This document shows positions 13,435-24,950 of a stretch of 64,000 nucleotides of DNA, piece by piece. The position numbers were made by a program, and so were the translations under genes. Below the pieces are notes generated by a model that had not been told where the DNA came from, ran no database searches, and saw only the letters and a list, made by a program, of their open reading frames with translations. This stretch comes from Corticium candelabrum (taxonomy: Eukaryota > Porifera > Homoscleromorpha > Homosclerophorida > Plakinidae). Where the stretch lies: NCBI RefSeq assembly GCF_963422355.1, contig NC_085094.1:3822391-3886390 (forward strand). Reading direction: 5' to 3'. How positions within the stretch are numbered: position 1 is the stretch's first letter; the number at the start of each line of letters is the position of its first letter.

Positions 13435-14512
13435 GATGCGTCAACTACTTTATTGCCAACCTGTGTAGTCACCAGAGCGTTTTCTTCTCCATTGTCGTAA
13501 CATGTAGTGAAAAGAAGGTTTGGAGCATAAATTCAACTATAGGTAGGAAGCAACAGAGGACAAGTTTTCGTAGGAGAGGAACGGAAGTGGACGCACTTTG
13601 ATGCTGTCACCGCCATGGCACCTCACTTCGTGAACTTCGCCCTAGGAAACGAGATCACCAGCTGCCCTGTTTCTATCAGCATAGGATGCAGTGTATCCTA
13701 GTCGATTGCTAACAGCAGTTTGCATTGGTCTCATGATTGATTTCTTTTGCACAGGAGAGGATGATGAAACGGGCGGAAATGGCCGATCTTGAAATGCACG
13801 GTGTGCGTTAAGTACATTCACTGCTAAGTACGGGCGATTTTGTATGAATGTTCAAGCCTTCAGGTGTGCGTTGATTGTTTTGGAGGCGATTTATTGTCGT
13901 TTAGGGTACAGGCAACACAATTCTTGTCTAGATGGATTTGCGCCTTGCTGGTCGGGGCCAACTTTTGAACCTCCTGTGCATTTAGCTCCACCGCTAGGGC
14001 AATTTGTTTCCCTCATGCTATTGCATTGCAATGATGTTTTTCTTTTCACTTTGTAAAAGCAGCACCAAACCGTTGCTTGTGAGGGTGTCTATCGGTTGCA
14101 TGAAATACGAGTTTCGTCGACTCGAGTCAGCTCTTATAACACAGCAGGCAGGGCTGATGGTAGTAGGCAGGACTTAGGCTTTTGAGCTTTGCCAGATGCA
14201 TATACATACTCATTGTTTCGTGTATTCCAGTCAGTAAACATTGTACAAGCACTCTGACAAGTTGTACAACGTTGTACAAGCAAATTGACTCCATTGTACC
14301 TGTAGCTGAACGTTCCTACGTTGGGAAGAGAACGTCGAACACCTAAAGGGGTCCTTGTCGTGAAATCTTGCCATGGCAATGCAAGTAACCCAGCGTGAGC
14401 ATTCACATTCGATAACAGCTATAAAGTCAAGACAACCGATCGTTTTCGCTGATGTATTGCGCTTTGGCATTATCCGGGTACTTTTGAAAGATAGGCTACG
14501 TGGTTGTTCCAT
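13435..14512. repeat. 1.05 kb dispersed repeat, copy A
   Basis: This block matches 40890-41916 in the same orientation over about 1 kb, with small indels. Shared landmarks are TGTAGTGAAAAGAAGGT, AGGATGCAGTGTATCCTAGT, GTTGTACAACGTTGTACAAG and GATAACAGCTATAAAGTCAA. It includes a TATA-like TATAAAG at 14420-14426. The other copy ends about 40 bases before the start codon of the third GTPase-kinase gene, so this copy may be the orphaned promoter of a lost family member or a non-autonomous mobile repeat. No coding capacity was recognised. Confidence 0.85.
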
Positions 14513-14959
14513 GTATAGCTAAGTACAGTAGGCGATGAATTTGCGCTTGGTGAAACCATATTTTTATTTATCTGTATTGACATTTCTCTAAACATGTCCC
14601 AGTAGAGACCAAACTTAGGAACTCCCACTCCCTTTCTTTTCTCTAGCAGCTAATAATTTGTCTAGAGGAGATTAGGACTACTCTTTCGCCACCATTCGAA
14701 TTATAAATTTCAGCAAAATCAAAAACTCTCTCCCAGTACATTTGTACTACCAGGAGTGTAACGTTACCTCTAGAAATGGGGTGTTTACTTCACGATGCTA
14801 CGAGACACGCCTACTCTTTTATTGGCACGTCCATTATATTGGGTTATAATTGACTTATGCAGTAGGATCAGTGCCTGGAAAAAGGGCTGTGTGTATACTA
14901 TATACAGCTTTGGTCGTCACACGTATGTACAGTTATGACGACGCGCTTACAAATGATAG
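14513..14959. other. Unassigned interval
   Basis: No gene was recognised. I looked in particular for a remnant of the GTPase-kinase exon 1 after the 1.05 kb repeat and did not find one. Confidence 0.35.
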
Positions 14960-16525
14960 GGCTAATAGACGATATTTGGGGCGGAGCTTCGACAACATGC
15001 GCAATCTCAAGGGTAACACGCACCTTTCGCTGATCTCGCTGTACACAAAGTCCACGTTTCCGGGTCTGCTTTTGGACCGTGGATCATCTTGCCGTTGACT
15101 AGGCTTTGTAAGTAAGTTCACTACTTACCATTTCGTGCATCTTGTGAAAGACTTTGCCTGCGTAGAGACGCGTAGGAAGCCATTCTTGAGTACGGCTTCT
15201 CAAGGGTAAGAGACTGTTGTTCAAGCTGAAGCCGCATAATTCACATTCTGAACAGATACGCATGGAGTGGAAGCACAGACTACTCATTGTCTAGTGATGG
15301 ATTAGTTTTAGCAAGTGAAGTCATGCTACCTGAGAATCCATTTGGGGTAACCAGACATGAAGGACGTTCCGCGTTGTTTCTGAGCAGTCTAGCTTGCTTC
15401 TGTATATATGTGATTGGCCAAGTCAAAGATGTTAATGTGATAACTTGCACTCGATAGGTACTGACGCGAATTAGAGTACAGTACACGTACATTAACATAT
15501 TACAGTCTGTTTACTATCACTGTCAGCCTACAAGTCCCAGCAACAGTTATGTCTAAAGTAACACAACACACACGCACTGGCTATTTCATAGCTGTGATGT
15601 CTAAATCAGAAAGCAGAGGCTGTTCTACCTCATCCGCAGGCGCAGTTGATCAAGATATGTTTAGATAGTCTAATGATCGATGGAAGTAAAGATGTTGATT
15701 GTCAAGAATGTCACTGAGACTGAAGTTGATGGTTTACGTCAGATAATAGAACAGCAAGCAAATGAAATAGTGAAACTTGAAAACAAGATTAGAGTTCTCG
15801 AGTAAGACCTTGCATCTGCAAAGTCTGAGTTGCAAGCAATGACTCAACACACTGTCAAATGATAAAATCAAGTTTCACACAGGTTTTTGTGTCGAGAAAT
15901 GTGCCTGATACAATGTGAATTTGGATTGAACCAGCAGCCACGACTATTACTCTGTATAGCAAACAAAGAATCAGGTCAAGGTACATCAAGTGATGTAAGT
16001 TCAAGAGCTTACCCTTTCCATGAAGGGTTGAATAGGCTAGACAAATCTTGTGACTCTAGTTCGAAAAGATACACAGTTTCACAGTTCCACAGTTCCAGAA
16101 CGCTAGATGGGTGAAACAAGTAGCCCTATTCTGCCACACAGTGCGTCACATTTGGCACCCCGAATGGGTTCCCTCACCGCAAATCTTCACCTGATAAACT
16201 TCCATCGCTAGATGAGTAGCCTGTCTTTCCACTTCACGTGTTTCTGTTCAGACTGTGAAACAGGTGACTTCAGCTTGAACAGCAGTCTCATTCTTACCCT
16301 TGAGAAGCCTTACTTAAGAAATGGCTTCGTACGCGTCTATACGTGGGCAAAGTCTCTCACAAGATGCACAAACGGTAAGTAGTGAACTTACTTACAAAAG
16401 CCTAGTCAATGGCAAGATGATCTACGGTTCGTGGAATTTGTGTACAGCGATTTCGGCGAAAGATGAGTCGAGATTGCGCATACTCTCGAAGGTCCGCCCC
16501 CAAATATCGTCTAGGACGCCACTGG
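14960..16525. mobile_element. Relic DNA transposon with long inverted arms
   Basis: About 280 bases at 14960-15240 recur inverted at about 16255-16525, for example AAGCCTAGTCAACGGCAAGATGATC on one strand against a near copy at 16399-16423. Between the arms, plus-strand 15596-15859 encodes a degraded coiled coil (about QIIEQQANEIVKLENK) interrupted by an in-frame stop. It is followed by KIKFHTGF near 15865, which resembles the stretch leading into DDE_4/THAP-type transposases. I infer a decayed cut-and-paste element with long terminal inverted repeats. The family assignment is tentative. Confidence 0.5.
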
Positions 16526-16540
16526 TAATACCTACTACAT

Positions 16541-16581
16541 GGAAATGCACGAATTTCACGCCGTGAGACTCGTGCATTTCC
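16541..16581. other. Perfect 12-bp stem hairpin
   Basis: GGAAATGCACGA at 16541-16552 pairs perfectly with TCGTGCATTTCC at 16570-16581 across a 17-base loop. It lies just outside the right arm of the relic transposon. It could be the terminus of a small foldback element. Confidence 0.6.
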
Positions 16582-16817
16582 AGGCATGGTTCCAGCTGGC
16601 ACAGTCAGTGGGTGCATGAGTCCATTGCCACTCTGATCTAGAGCGCAGACAAGAAACATACATAGCTAACGATAATAATATAGTGGCATACAATAATTAA
16701 CTAATAGAGTAAATGGCATCTTACTTTTGCTAGGCATGCAGCTTAGGTCCTCTCACACTGATAAAGCTACTTTAAGGCAGTTAATTGCTGTCAAGGAATT
16801 CTAGGTTACACCTACTG
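16582..16817. other. Downstream flank of dioxygenase gene
   Basis: AT-rich sequence between the transposon relic and the stop codon of the minus-strand dioxygenase gene. Nothing was recognised; it probably includes that gene's 3' UTR. Confidence 0.35.
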
Positions 16818-17761
16818 TTATGACGGAGCGAACTTCTTCATGAGAACTCGGGCCTTCGAACGAATTGCATCCCAATCTGTGAAGCAAACTTCAATAGATC
16901 TGGACTCATCACCTTGCAATTCGAATGCATTTCTGCCATGTAGTAGACGACAGTTATTTGCCACTGTCATCTGTCCGGATTGTACTTTGAACTCCATCAC
17001 ATAATCCGGGGATTTCAATAGATGAGAAAATTCATAATATGCTGCATACCACTCGTAAAGTTTATCCATTAGAAGAGCAGAGAAGTGAGGTCCTCGAATA
17101 TAATTGCTGTAGTGTATTCCAGTAACTTTCTTACTGGGAGACACACTAAACAGTTTCCAACAACAAAAATAATTTAATTAATGGCAAATGCGCAAGCGCG
17201 TACTCACACACACACACACATACACACACACACACACACATACACACACACACAACGGTAATTATTAGTAAGCATTATTGTCAACAAATATGTCAACAAA
17301 AAGCACCCGTATACACAAAAAGAATTACCTAATTATGCTATGCCACGCTTCTGTTTCACTATCACCAAGATAATCCGAACCAGCATCCACAAACTGTATT
17401 GGATATTGCGAGAGCATATCAAATGCGGCAGCATTCTTCTTCCTCAGTATTTCAGCAACATGGAATCCGTCGCAAAACAACGATCCACCAGCAGTGGGAC
17501 CGGATAGTTGCTCAGTAAAGTGAAGAAACTGAATCTTGACGCCCATAAATTAGATATAGGTATACATAGTCAACGAGTTCTAGCTAATAACTTACTTCAC
17601 TTGTATGATTACAAAATGCATAATCAGTATGTAAGGGAACTCCGCACCTGTGTAAGCACTAGTGTCTGCATTCGGTTTACTTTTCACTGTCAGAGTGTCC
17701 ATCCTATAGTGAAGACATTCAAGATACGTAGAAAAACAACAGAAATTTGCACAATTCACGT

Positions 17762-17807
<46 letters not shown>

Positions 17808-18438
17808 TAATAATAAAGTACCCATAGACTGATGGTTTGACATAATAAATGCGTTCACAAAGCCTTTTTGTTTGACCAGATTGAGTTCCAACATTTTCTA
17901 CCAACACCAGGCCGTGAGACTCGAGTCTAAGCAATAACTCCAGCAGACATCGGTCGTCATTCAGTAATTGCTCGAAATCAAATCGAGGCATCTTCTTGTA
18001 ATAATCCCTTCCCCAGTAGACTGTCTCTACAGGCAATCGTGCGGACGCGAGCGTGTTTCCCGTTCCGTATGCTAGGAGCCACGAAGACGCGAATCTGCTG
18101 CGATGTCCATCCGGCCACCGAATAGTGAGTTGACTGCCGTCCTCGTTCACTTCAGCGTCGGTTGCCTGAATATTCAAATCGAACGTGTAGGCAGGATTGA
18201 AGAGACGCTCCATCGTCACGCGATCGAACGACTTCGGTTCTTGACAATTGTCGCGCAGAAAAATGTACGGCAACTCCATTGCGCTGTCGTCGTTCCACTG
18301 AATAGACAGTTGCTTCTCTTTCAGCCTTATTGACGAGATGTGCGAACGAGACGCTCTCGTGCCAGTTGCTAGTGAGCGGAAACGGAGAAGCGACGTTGAA
18401 AGATTGGCGAGATGAAGCGAGACATTACTGTGGTACAC
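16818..18438 (-). CDS. Gamma-butyrobetaine / trimethyllysine dioxygenase-like protein
   Basis: A member of the Fe(II)/2-oxoglutarate hydroxylases of carnitine biosynthesis (BBOX1/TMLHE family). Coding exons on the minus strand are 18438-17822, 17703-17596, 17534-17329 and 17145-16818. The N-terminus (MYHSNVSLHLANLSTSLLRF) is Arg/Ser-rich like a mitochondrial presequence, which favours TMLHE-like localisation. It is followed by the small N-terminal domain (FLRDNCQEPKSFD, then IRWPDGHRSRF). Exon 2 carries LHTDYAF with the HxD iron ligands; exon 4 carries CRLLHGRNAF with the distal His and CFTDWD. Exon 2 is one base short of a continuous frame near 17635-17645: VKSKPNADTSAYTG and PLHTDYAF lie in different frames. 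So the gene is either inactivated by a one-base deletion or affected by a sequencing error. Which of the two substrates it uses cannot be told from this sequence. Confidence 0.8.
17764..17817. repeat. (TAA)n microsatellite
   Basis: About seventeen TAA units in intron 1 of the dioxygenase gene, directly beside the exon 1 splice donor. Confidence 0.95.
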
Positions 18439-18555
18439 ACGGCAATAGTCTCAGACCCGGCTACGCGAGACTAACACGGCAATTGCAGGTAAAAAGACTG
18501 ATGTAGTATAAGTAAGCGATGTGTTATATTAGCAATAATGTGCTAACGTGCACTA

Positions 18556-19585
18556 AGAGGGTCCGTGACCCTTCCGGCCATTTCAATTTTCAATTTTTTG
18601 TCAAAGGGTTTCAATTATTTTGCTGGAAAACATTAAATCGCCGAGCAAATTTTTATTTTTCATATTTGATTTTTAATTTTTGAATTTTCATTTTTCTATT
18701 TTCAATTTTCTATTTTTGATTATATTTGGTTGAGTTGAATGTCAAAAGAATTGAACGCGGCAAGAACGAAAAATGAACGCAACAAGAACGAAAAATGAAC
18801 GCAGCAAGAACGAAAAATGAAACAGCCTCGTGTGAAGTGTACGCAGCAAGGAGTCTGGTGGAACGTGTGCCCTAGTCACGGCTCAACGCAGTAGGGGTTC
18901 GTTTTTCATTCCAACGCGTGCTGCTGATTGGAAGGGCCGGAGTAGTTCTCGACGACTTCCGCACTAGAATGATCTCTTGCAATTGCCGCTCTAACGAGAA
19001 GGAAATCTCCCTCTCCCCCCAAAAGTACATAATCAATCTCAGGTGCGAGCAGCCATTGCTGATGAGCACAGTACATATGCATGGAATATGAATTAATTTA
19101 TCTATTACCACATATAACAACAATCTAGCTAAATCTACAACTCAACAAATCTAGTGGTCAGTGGGTCTTTCGGCCATTTCAAATTTTAAATTTAAAATTT
19201 TTAAATTTTGAATTTTTGAAATTCAATTTCTAATTTTTTGTATTGAAATTTTAAATTTTTAATTTAAAGTTACCAATTTTTAAAAATTTGCATTGAATTT
19301 TCAAATTTTAATTTTTTGAAAAATCAAAATTTAAAATTTTATTATTTCAAATTTTTAGGTGCAGTATATTAGAAATTGCTTTGCCGACGAGAAAGCGGAC
19401 GTAGATGTATATATGAACTGATGGCCTGATTTGAACTAACAGAAATTGGACGCTCATCCGTTTTCTCAAATAATTTGAGTACATCAGAAAAAGAAAATTG
19501 AAAGAACGAGTAGCAGTGTACGCGGTAGGGAGTCCATTGGACGGCGTAGGGGTGCATTCCAACACGTGCTGATACGCTGATTCAA
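18556..19585. repeat. Direct repeat pair with A/T homopolymer-rich cores
   Basis: Two copies (about 18556-18950 and 19150-19585) share the same order. Each has a CGGCCATTTCAA head, a core of ATTTT/AAATTT runs, and a tail reading GGAGTC...GTAGGGGTTCG/TGCATTCCAAC.CGTGCTG. The first copy also has three tandem units of about 21 bases (AACGAAAAATGAACGCARCAAG type) at 18765-18820. They flank the dioxygenase 5' end. They may be two insertions of one non-autonomous element. There is no coding potential. Confidence 0.75.
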
Positions 19586-20138
19586 TTAAACTAGGCGCGG
19601 TTTCTGCTAATCACATCAGCACGTTTCCTGTACCGTGTTTCTGCACCTGTACGTACGCCGCTTCAGACAGTTACTAATGTATAATAACTGGAAGTGCATG
19701 GTCGCGTCGTTACTGTAGATGTAGGAGTACGATTGGCCCAACTGCAAGTTGCACTTCATGTCTAGATTTTGTACATCACATAGAACACTACCCGATAGCG
19801 CAAATAGAACCTCTACAGCCTCATGCTGTGTCTCTCCTGTGCCGTGGGAACAGAACCCACACTGACTACAAGTGAATAACGAGACCAAATAGTAAAGGTG
19901 GACACGCACGCAGTGCTCATGGCAGGAGGGCCAAGGAAACGTACGTGTACCGTACTGCTGACACGTCCCTCCCCTCGACGGTACCGCGTCCAACTACTAA
20001 AACTACATTTACGTATGTCGTACTGTACCGACAGACTAGTCGCCAATTCAATACCAACTAACTTTACACAAGCAACGTACTGCATGATCGGGTGAATTAC
20101 GTTTGTACTGTATCGTAACCTTTCTACAGAGTCTCCAC
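19586..20138. other. Interval before gypsy fossil
   Basis: No gene was recognised. As the 3' side of the minus-strand gypsy element it could hold a terminal repeat, but I found no matching copy on the far side. Confidence 0.35.
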
Positions 20139-23100
20139 TTAGCTAAGAATGCAACAACACGCAGCTAGAGATCCTCTAGTATCAGTATCGACATCAATTA
20201 GGGGTTTCCTCCTGTATCGTTGAATGATGCTCCACACTACACATAGAACAGGCGTTAGTGTACGTGCCTTGCCGCGAGGGACACGTGGCTGGTAGAGCCA
20301 TACGTGGTCGCCAGGGCCGTATGGCGTGTGGTGTGTGCTCTGGTTGTACCGCGTTTGTTGATTAAAGGTGGCGATATTAAGATGGTCTGCGACGCGGTCA
20401 TATAGTTCTTGTGTGCACTGTAATGTATCTGTCGGTTGGGGATGTGAAGAGAAACCGTTTCGTTCTTGTGATTGCTGTATATCTGCTTGCGGTGTGGATT
20501 GGAGATGGTCCGCCAAGGAATCTGTCATTGTGCGGGCTCCCTGTTTAAAAATGATGCGAAACGGAGACGCATTAATCGTGTCATGCTTGGCAGAGTTGTA
20601 TGCCAACTGCACGTCTGGTAGTCGATCTGGCCAGTCGGTTTGAGAGTGGTGAACGACTTTTGCCAGAGTTGTTCCTATAGAACGGTTCAACCGCTCAACT
20701 GAGCCATTAGCTTGCGGGTGGTAGGCTGAAGAGACAGTGTGCCGGATCCCATACTTAGCACACAATTCGTTAAACGTCGTGCTCGTATAGCAAGCACCTT
20801 GGTCGGAATGGATGGTACGCGGGATGCCGTAGCGTCCGATCCACTCTCTCAATTGGTTGCTAACGGTGTGGGCCGACGCGGTTGCAATAGGTGTCATTTC
20901 CGCATACTTGCTGAAAGCATCTTGGAAGACTAGAAGGTAGCGGTATCCGTCTGGAGACAGTGGCAATGGCCCTTTAATATCTGTCTCCACGATATCGAAC
21001 GGACGAGAAGGGCGAGGACGTTGGCAAAGCGGAGCTTTAGCTGCAGCAGTCGGATGGTTGCGTTCTCCGCAACGGTGGCACGACTGGGTATATGCAGCAA
21101 CATCCTGGCGCACTGTAGGCCGCCAAAAACGTGCGAGTAGCCTGTCGAGGGTTTTGTTGGCTCCCTGGTGTCCTGCCGTAGGGTCATCGTGCGCCACTTG
21201 TAAGACTCGTGGTACAAGCGAGAGTGGTACGACTAACTGTCTCGAGTCGTGCGCCTTGCGCCAAACGATGTCTTCTTCAAGATAAAGATCATGTCGCAGA
21301 AAACTTTTCACACTAGGGGATGCGTCGGCTGACGGAAGACGACGAGACTGGAGAAGTCTGATGACTACCGCGATATCAGAGTCTGCTGTTTGGGCAGTCC
21401 GAATGTCGCCTTCCAAAAATTGTGATGACTTGTCGTGACTTGTGACGTTGGCAATTGTGTCAGTGGGTTCCTTTGCAAAGCCCAAACGGCTCAAAGCATC
21501 TACGACGCAATTCTGGGTACCTTCAACGTACTGGATGCTGAAATCATACAGCTGTAGTTCCGCAAGCCATCGGGCGCGTCTACCCCAAGGTCTCGGGTGA
21601 CGGGAAAATATTGCAATGGTCTGTGGTCAGTCCGTAGCACAAACCGCCTGCCGAGCAGGTGGTGGCGAAAGTGCAGAATAGCTGAAACTATAGCGAGTAA
21701 TTCGCGGTCGTATGTCGAGTAATTCCGTTCCGTTTTAGTCATAGCTCTGCTAGAAAATGCGACAGGATGTGTCCCTTCGTGTGTCTCCTGAGCGAGTTCT
21801 GCACCCAGACCAACGGTAGAGGCATCCGTTGTCAGAATGAGAGTGCCGACCGGACGAATGTGACTTAGCAACGGTGACTTCATCAATTGTAGTTTTAATG
21901 TTTCGAACGCTGTTTGGCACTCGTGCGTCCAATTGAATGCTACTCCCGCCTGTGTTAGTTTTGTGAGAGGGGTAGCTGTCGTGGCGTAGTTCCTAATAAA
22001 CTTTCTGTACCATCCTGTCGCCCCGAGAATAGTTTTGACTTCGGTAGGTGTGGATGGAACGGGCAACCAGCTGATGGCGTCCAGTTTAGTGCTGGATGGT
22101 TGTATCCCCTCGGCGCTAAGTTTGTGTCCACAGAAGATGACTTCCGCCACAGCGAAACTGCATTTATGTGCTTTGATGCGGAGACCGTGGGCCAAAAGAT
22201 TTTTGAACGTGGCCTCGAGGCGTTCCAGATGAGAGTCGAACGTCGCAGAAATAACACAAATGTCGTCCATATAGAGCGCCAAATGCGTTGGCGACATATG
22301 TCCGAGAACACGGGCCATCAGCCTACAAAAGGTCGCGGGCGCTCCTTTCAACCCGAACGGCATCCGAGTAAATTCCCAGAGACCGGATGAAGTACGGAAA
22401 GCGGTTTTGTCTCTGTCGGCCTCAGCGACTGGTACCTGGTGATAGCCTTGTGCAAGATCAATTGTGCTGAAGTATCGCGCGCCAGCCATGTTGTCGATAA
22501 CGTCCAATACGTTGCCCGTGGGAAACGCATCGTTCTTAGTACGTGCGTTTAATTGGCGATAGTCAATGCAGAGGCGCATAGTCCCGTCCTTCTTCTTTAC
22601 GGGACAAATTGGAGCCGCGTATGAGGACGTTGACGATCTGATAACACCGTTATTCCGTAACCTTTGAACTTCACTTTCGATCTCATGTCTCCACCCGCTC
22701 GGGGTGCGCCGGTATCTAGAAGCCACTGGTGTGTCATCTGTCAGCTTAATTGTGTGCTCAATGGTAGACGTTCGTCCTTCATTTCCATCGTAAGCAAACA
22801 CGGTCTGATACTTACAAAGCAAATGTTGTAGTCGTCTTGATTGTTCATCTGTGAGATGATTTCCGGTCGTGATCTTGTCAACGTCTGGCGGTCCTGTGGT
22901 TGCGTTGGTAGATGTGGTTGCCTCTGTGAACTCTGCTAAGCTCTGGTTCTTGTGGATGCGTACTGTTTCTTCTGACAAGTTGAAAACCTTGACTGGGACG
23001 TGTTGTGATGGTCCCCCAATGGCAAGCGTACAGCATCCTACAAGGCCGTGGGAGGCCGGCAACCGCTCTGTTACTTCCACTACACCCGTGTATTTCTCGC

Positions 23101-23891
23101 CTGGACGTAGACCTGGGCAGTGAACCTTGCCCCAAACAGTGTATTCTTGGCCAGGAGCAATGTATTCATCAGTAGTAGCATACACTTTCCCGAACCTGAC
23201 CAGTTGGATCTGCGAGCGTGATCGTTCAGGAGGACGAAGCCATTCACATTCGGGTATGGCATGACCATCAATGAGCAACCGTCGTGTTCTCGTGTCAATT
23301 TGTAAGTCCAGATGAGATAACGTATCGAGTCCTAGAATGCCATCCGTGATACCCGGCACAATGTAGAATTGCGCTGAAATATCTCGTGGTCCAAGACGTA
23401 TCCTACAAGTAACCGTGCCTTCGCAGCGGATGCTAGACCCATCAACCATGACCGGTTGTCGGGACAATTGCCGGTTAATCTTGCCTTTAATATTGGAGGC
23501 GAGCGACGCGGGAATAAGACTAATTGCTGCCCCATGTCAACGAGAAAAGGGTGATAACTCGGCCCACCAAGTTGTAGGTGGTAGTCCTTTCAAAAAACAA
23601 TCCCTCGCTATGGTATCGAGCTCATCCGCGCCAAATCCGGGATATGCCAGTTTAGCAAGGCGGCAAATATCATGTGCAAATGAAGCTGGAGACTCACCTG
23701 GACGCCAAGATCGTCTTGTAAGCTCGTGTATAGCGGTATCTCGATCTCTGTCTGCTTTGACAAACTCCTGCTTGAGCTCGTCTGCAATCACTGCTGGGTC
23801 TTTTTGGTGTTCTTCGCTCATGCGCGCATAGCACTCGAAAGCTGGTCCATGAAGGTGCGAGGCGTGTTGACTTCGATCCCACTCCGGTCAC
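20139..23891 (-). mobile_element. Ty3/gypsy retrotransposon fossil, better preserved
   Basis: Minus strand. From its 5' side it has a gag remnant (about 23540-23890), an aspartic-protease-like region (about 23000-23460, GILGLDTLSHLD), reverse transcriptase with YMDD (about 22270), RNase H (about 21600-21950), an integrase zinc finger (HCRC-type near 21070), an integrase core (about 20600-21010) and a C-terminal tail. Long stretches remain open with only about two to four breaks, so it is younger than the two gypsy fossils at the window start. I did not find paired LTRs, so it is incomplete or its LTRs are too diverged to see by eye. Confidence 0.85.
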
Positions 23892-24593
23892 CAGTTGTAA
23901 CGGTAGAAGTACTGTCAGTCATGTTCGCGCTCAAAGCCAACTCAACACCAACTTCCCGTATCACCTCGCGTGCCCTTACAATGGCTGTCCGAAAACTCGC
24001 GTATCTGCCTACGTAGCTACCAAAATTTAGTTAGTCGGCGCTGTCAGCTCTCACGATCCAGGAGAATTTCCAAAGCACCATCGATCACCAACGTGATTGT
24101 GCCTTCCACAACCTCGTAATGCTAGCGATCTTGCCGAACATGTGACAGCATTCTTTCAACGCACGCTCTAATTAAGGATCAACCCCTACGGAGTGCTAAA
24201 CGATGCCTTTGACTCGGATCCGTTGTTTATTGACAATTTGTGGGTGCGTGTGGTCGAGCCTCGGCCTCCCAGACCCGTGTAGCGACGATTGAAAATCGTC
24301 CTAAGGATTGACAATCCGGGGAATGACGAAGGCGGGGAGAGACTGGCTCGAGTCTATTGAAGGAGAGGCTTATATTACAACTGTGGAAGATGACCTCAGT
24401 CTCGCAGTCTATTTGTAACTTGAAATCGATATGATATTTACTTATATGTCTATACAAACTGAATTTGAAAGAAAAGTAAGAGTAGAAAATAGGCGCGGCT
24501 TTGCAAGTAAAAATGGGCGTGGTTTGCAGTCTACTTGAGCCATGGCAGTTGGCAAACTTTGCGCCGTGTGTCTGGTCTGCGAGGCGCACCAAT
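23892..24593. other. Region upstream of the lipid phosphatase gene
   Basis: No gene was recognised. The first half may be the gypsy element's 5' side; the last few hundred bases presumably hold the promoter and 5' UTR of the following gene. No clear TATA box was seen. Confidence 0.35.
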
Positions 24594-24890
24594 ATGGACG
24601 ACCATCCGAAAGCGTCATCTCCTTCTCAGTCATCATGTAGGGCAAACGTTGCTCGCGCTTGTCGCAGACATGGCTGCCGAGTCGTTGTAAGCTTGGCCGT
24701 ACTTCTTATTCCATTTGTTGCGATCTGTGTGCTGAACTCTTCTGTTCACCCAACAACACGTGGCTTCTTCTGCAACGATGACTCTATATCGTACCCAAAG
24801 AAGCCTAACACTGTATCTGATCCTGTGCTTCTGATCATTTGTATTGGCTGCCCTCTTCTTATTGTAAGCCTTGCAAATAATTAATTAGAG

Positions 24891-24950
<60 letters not shown>

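Noticed and set aside
20368-23831. Plus-strand frames across the third gypsy fossil
   Set aside because: Antisense shadows of the pol region.
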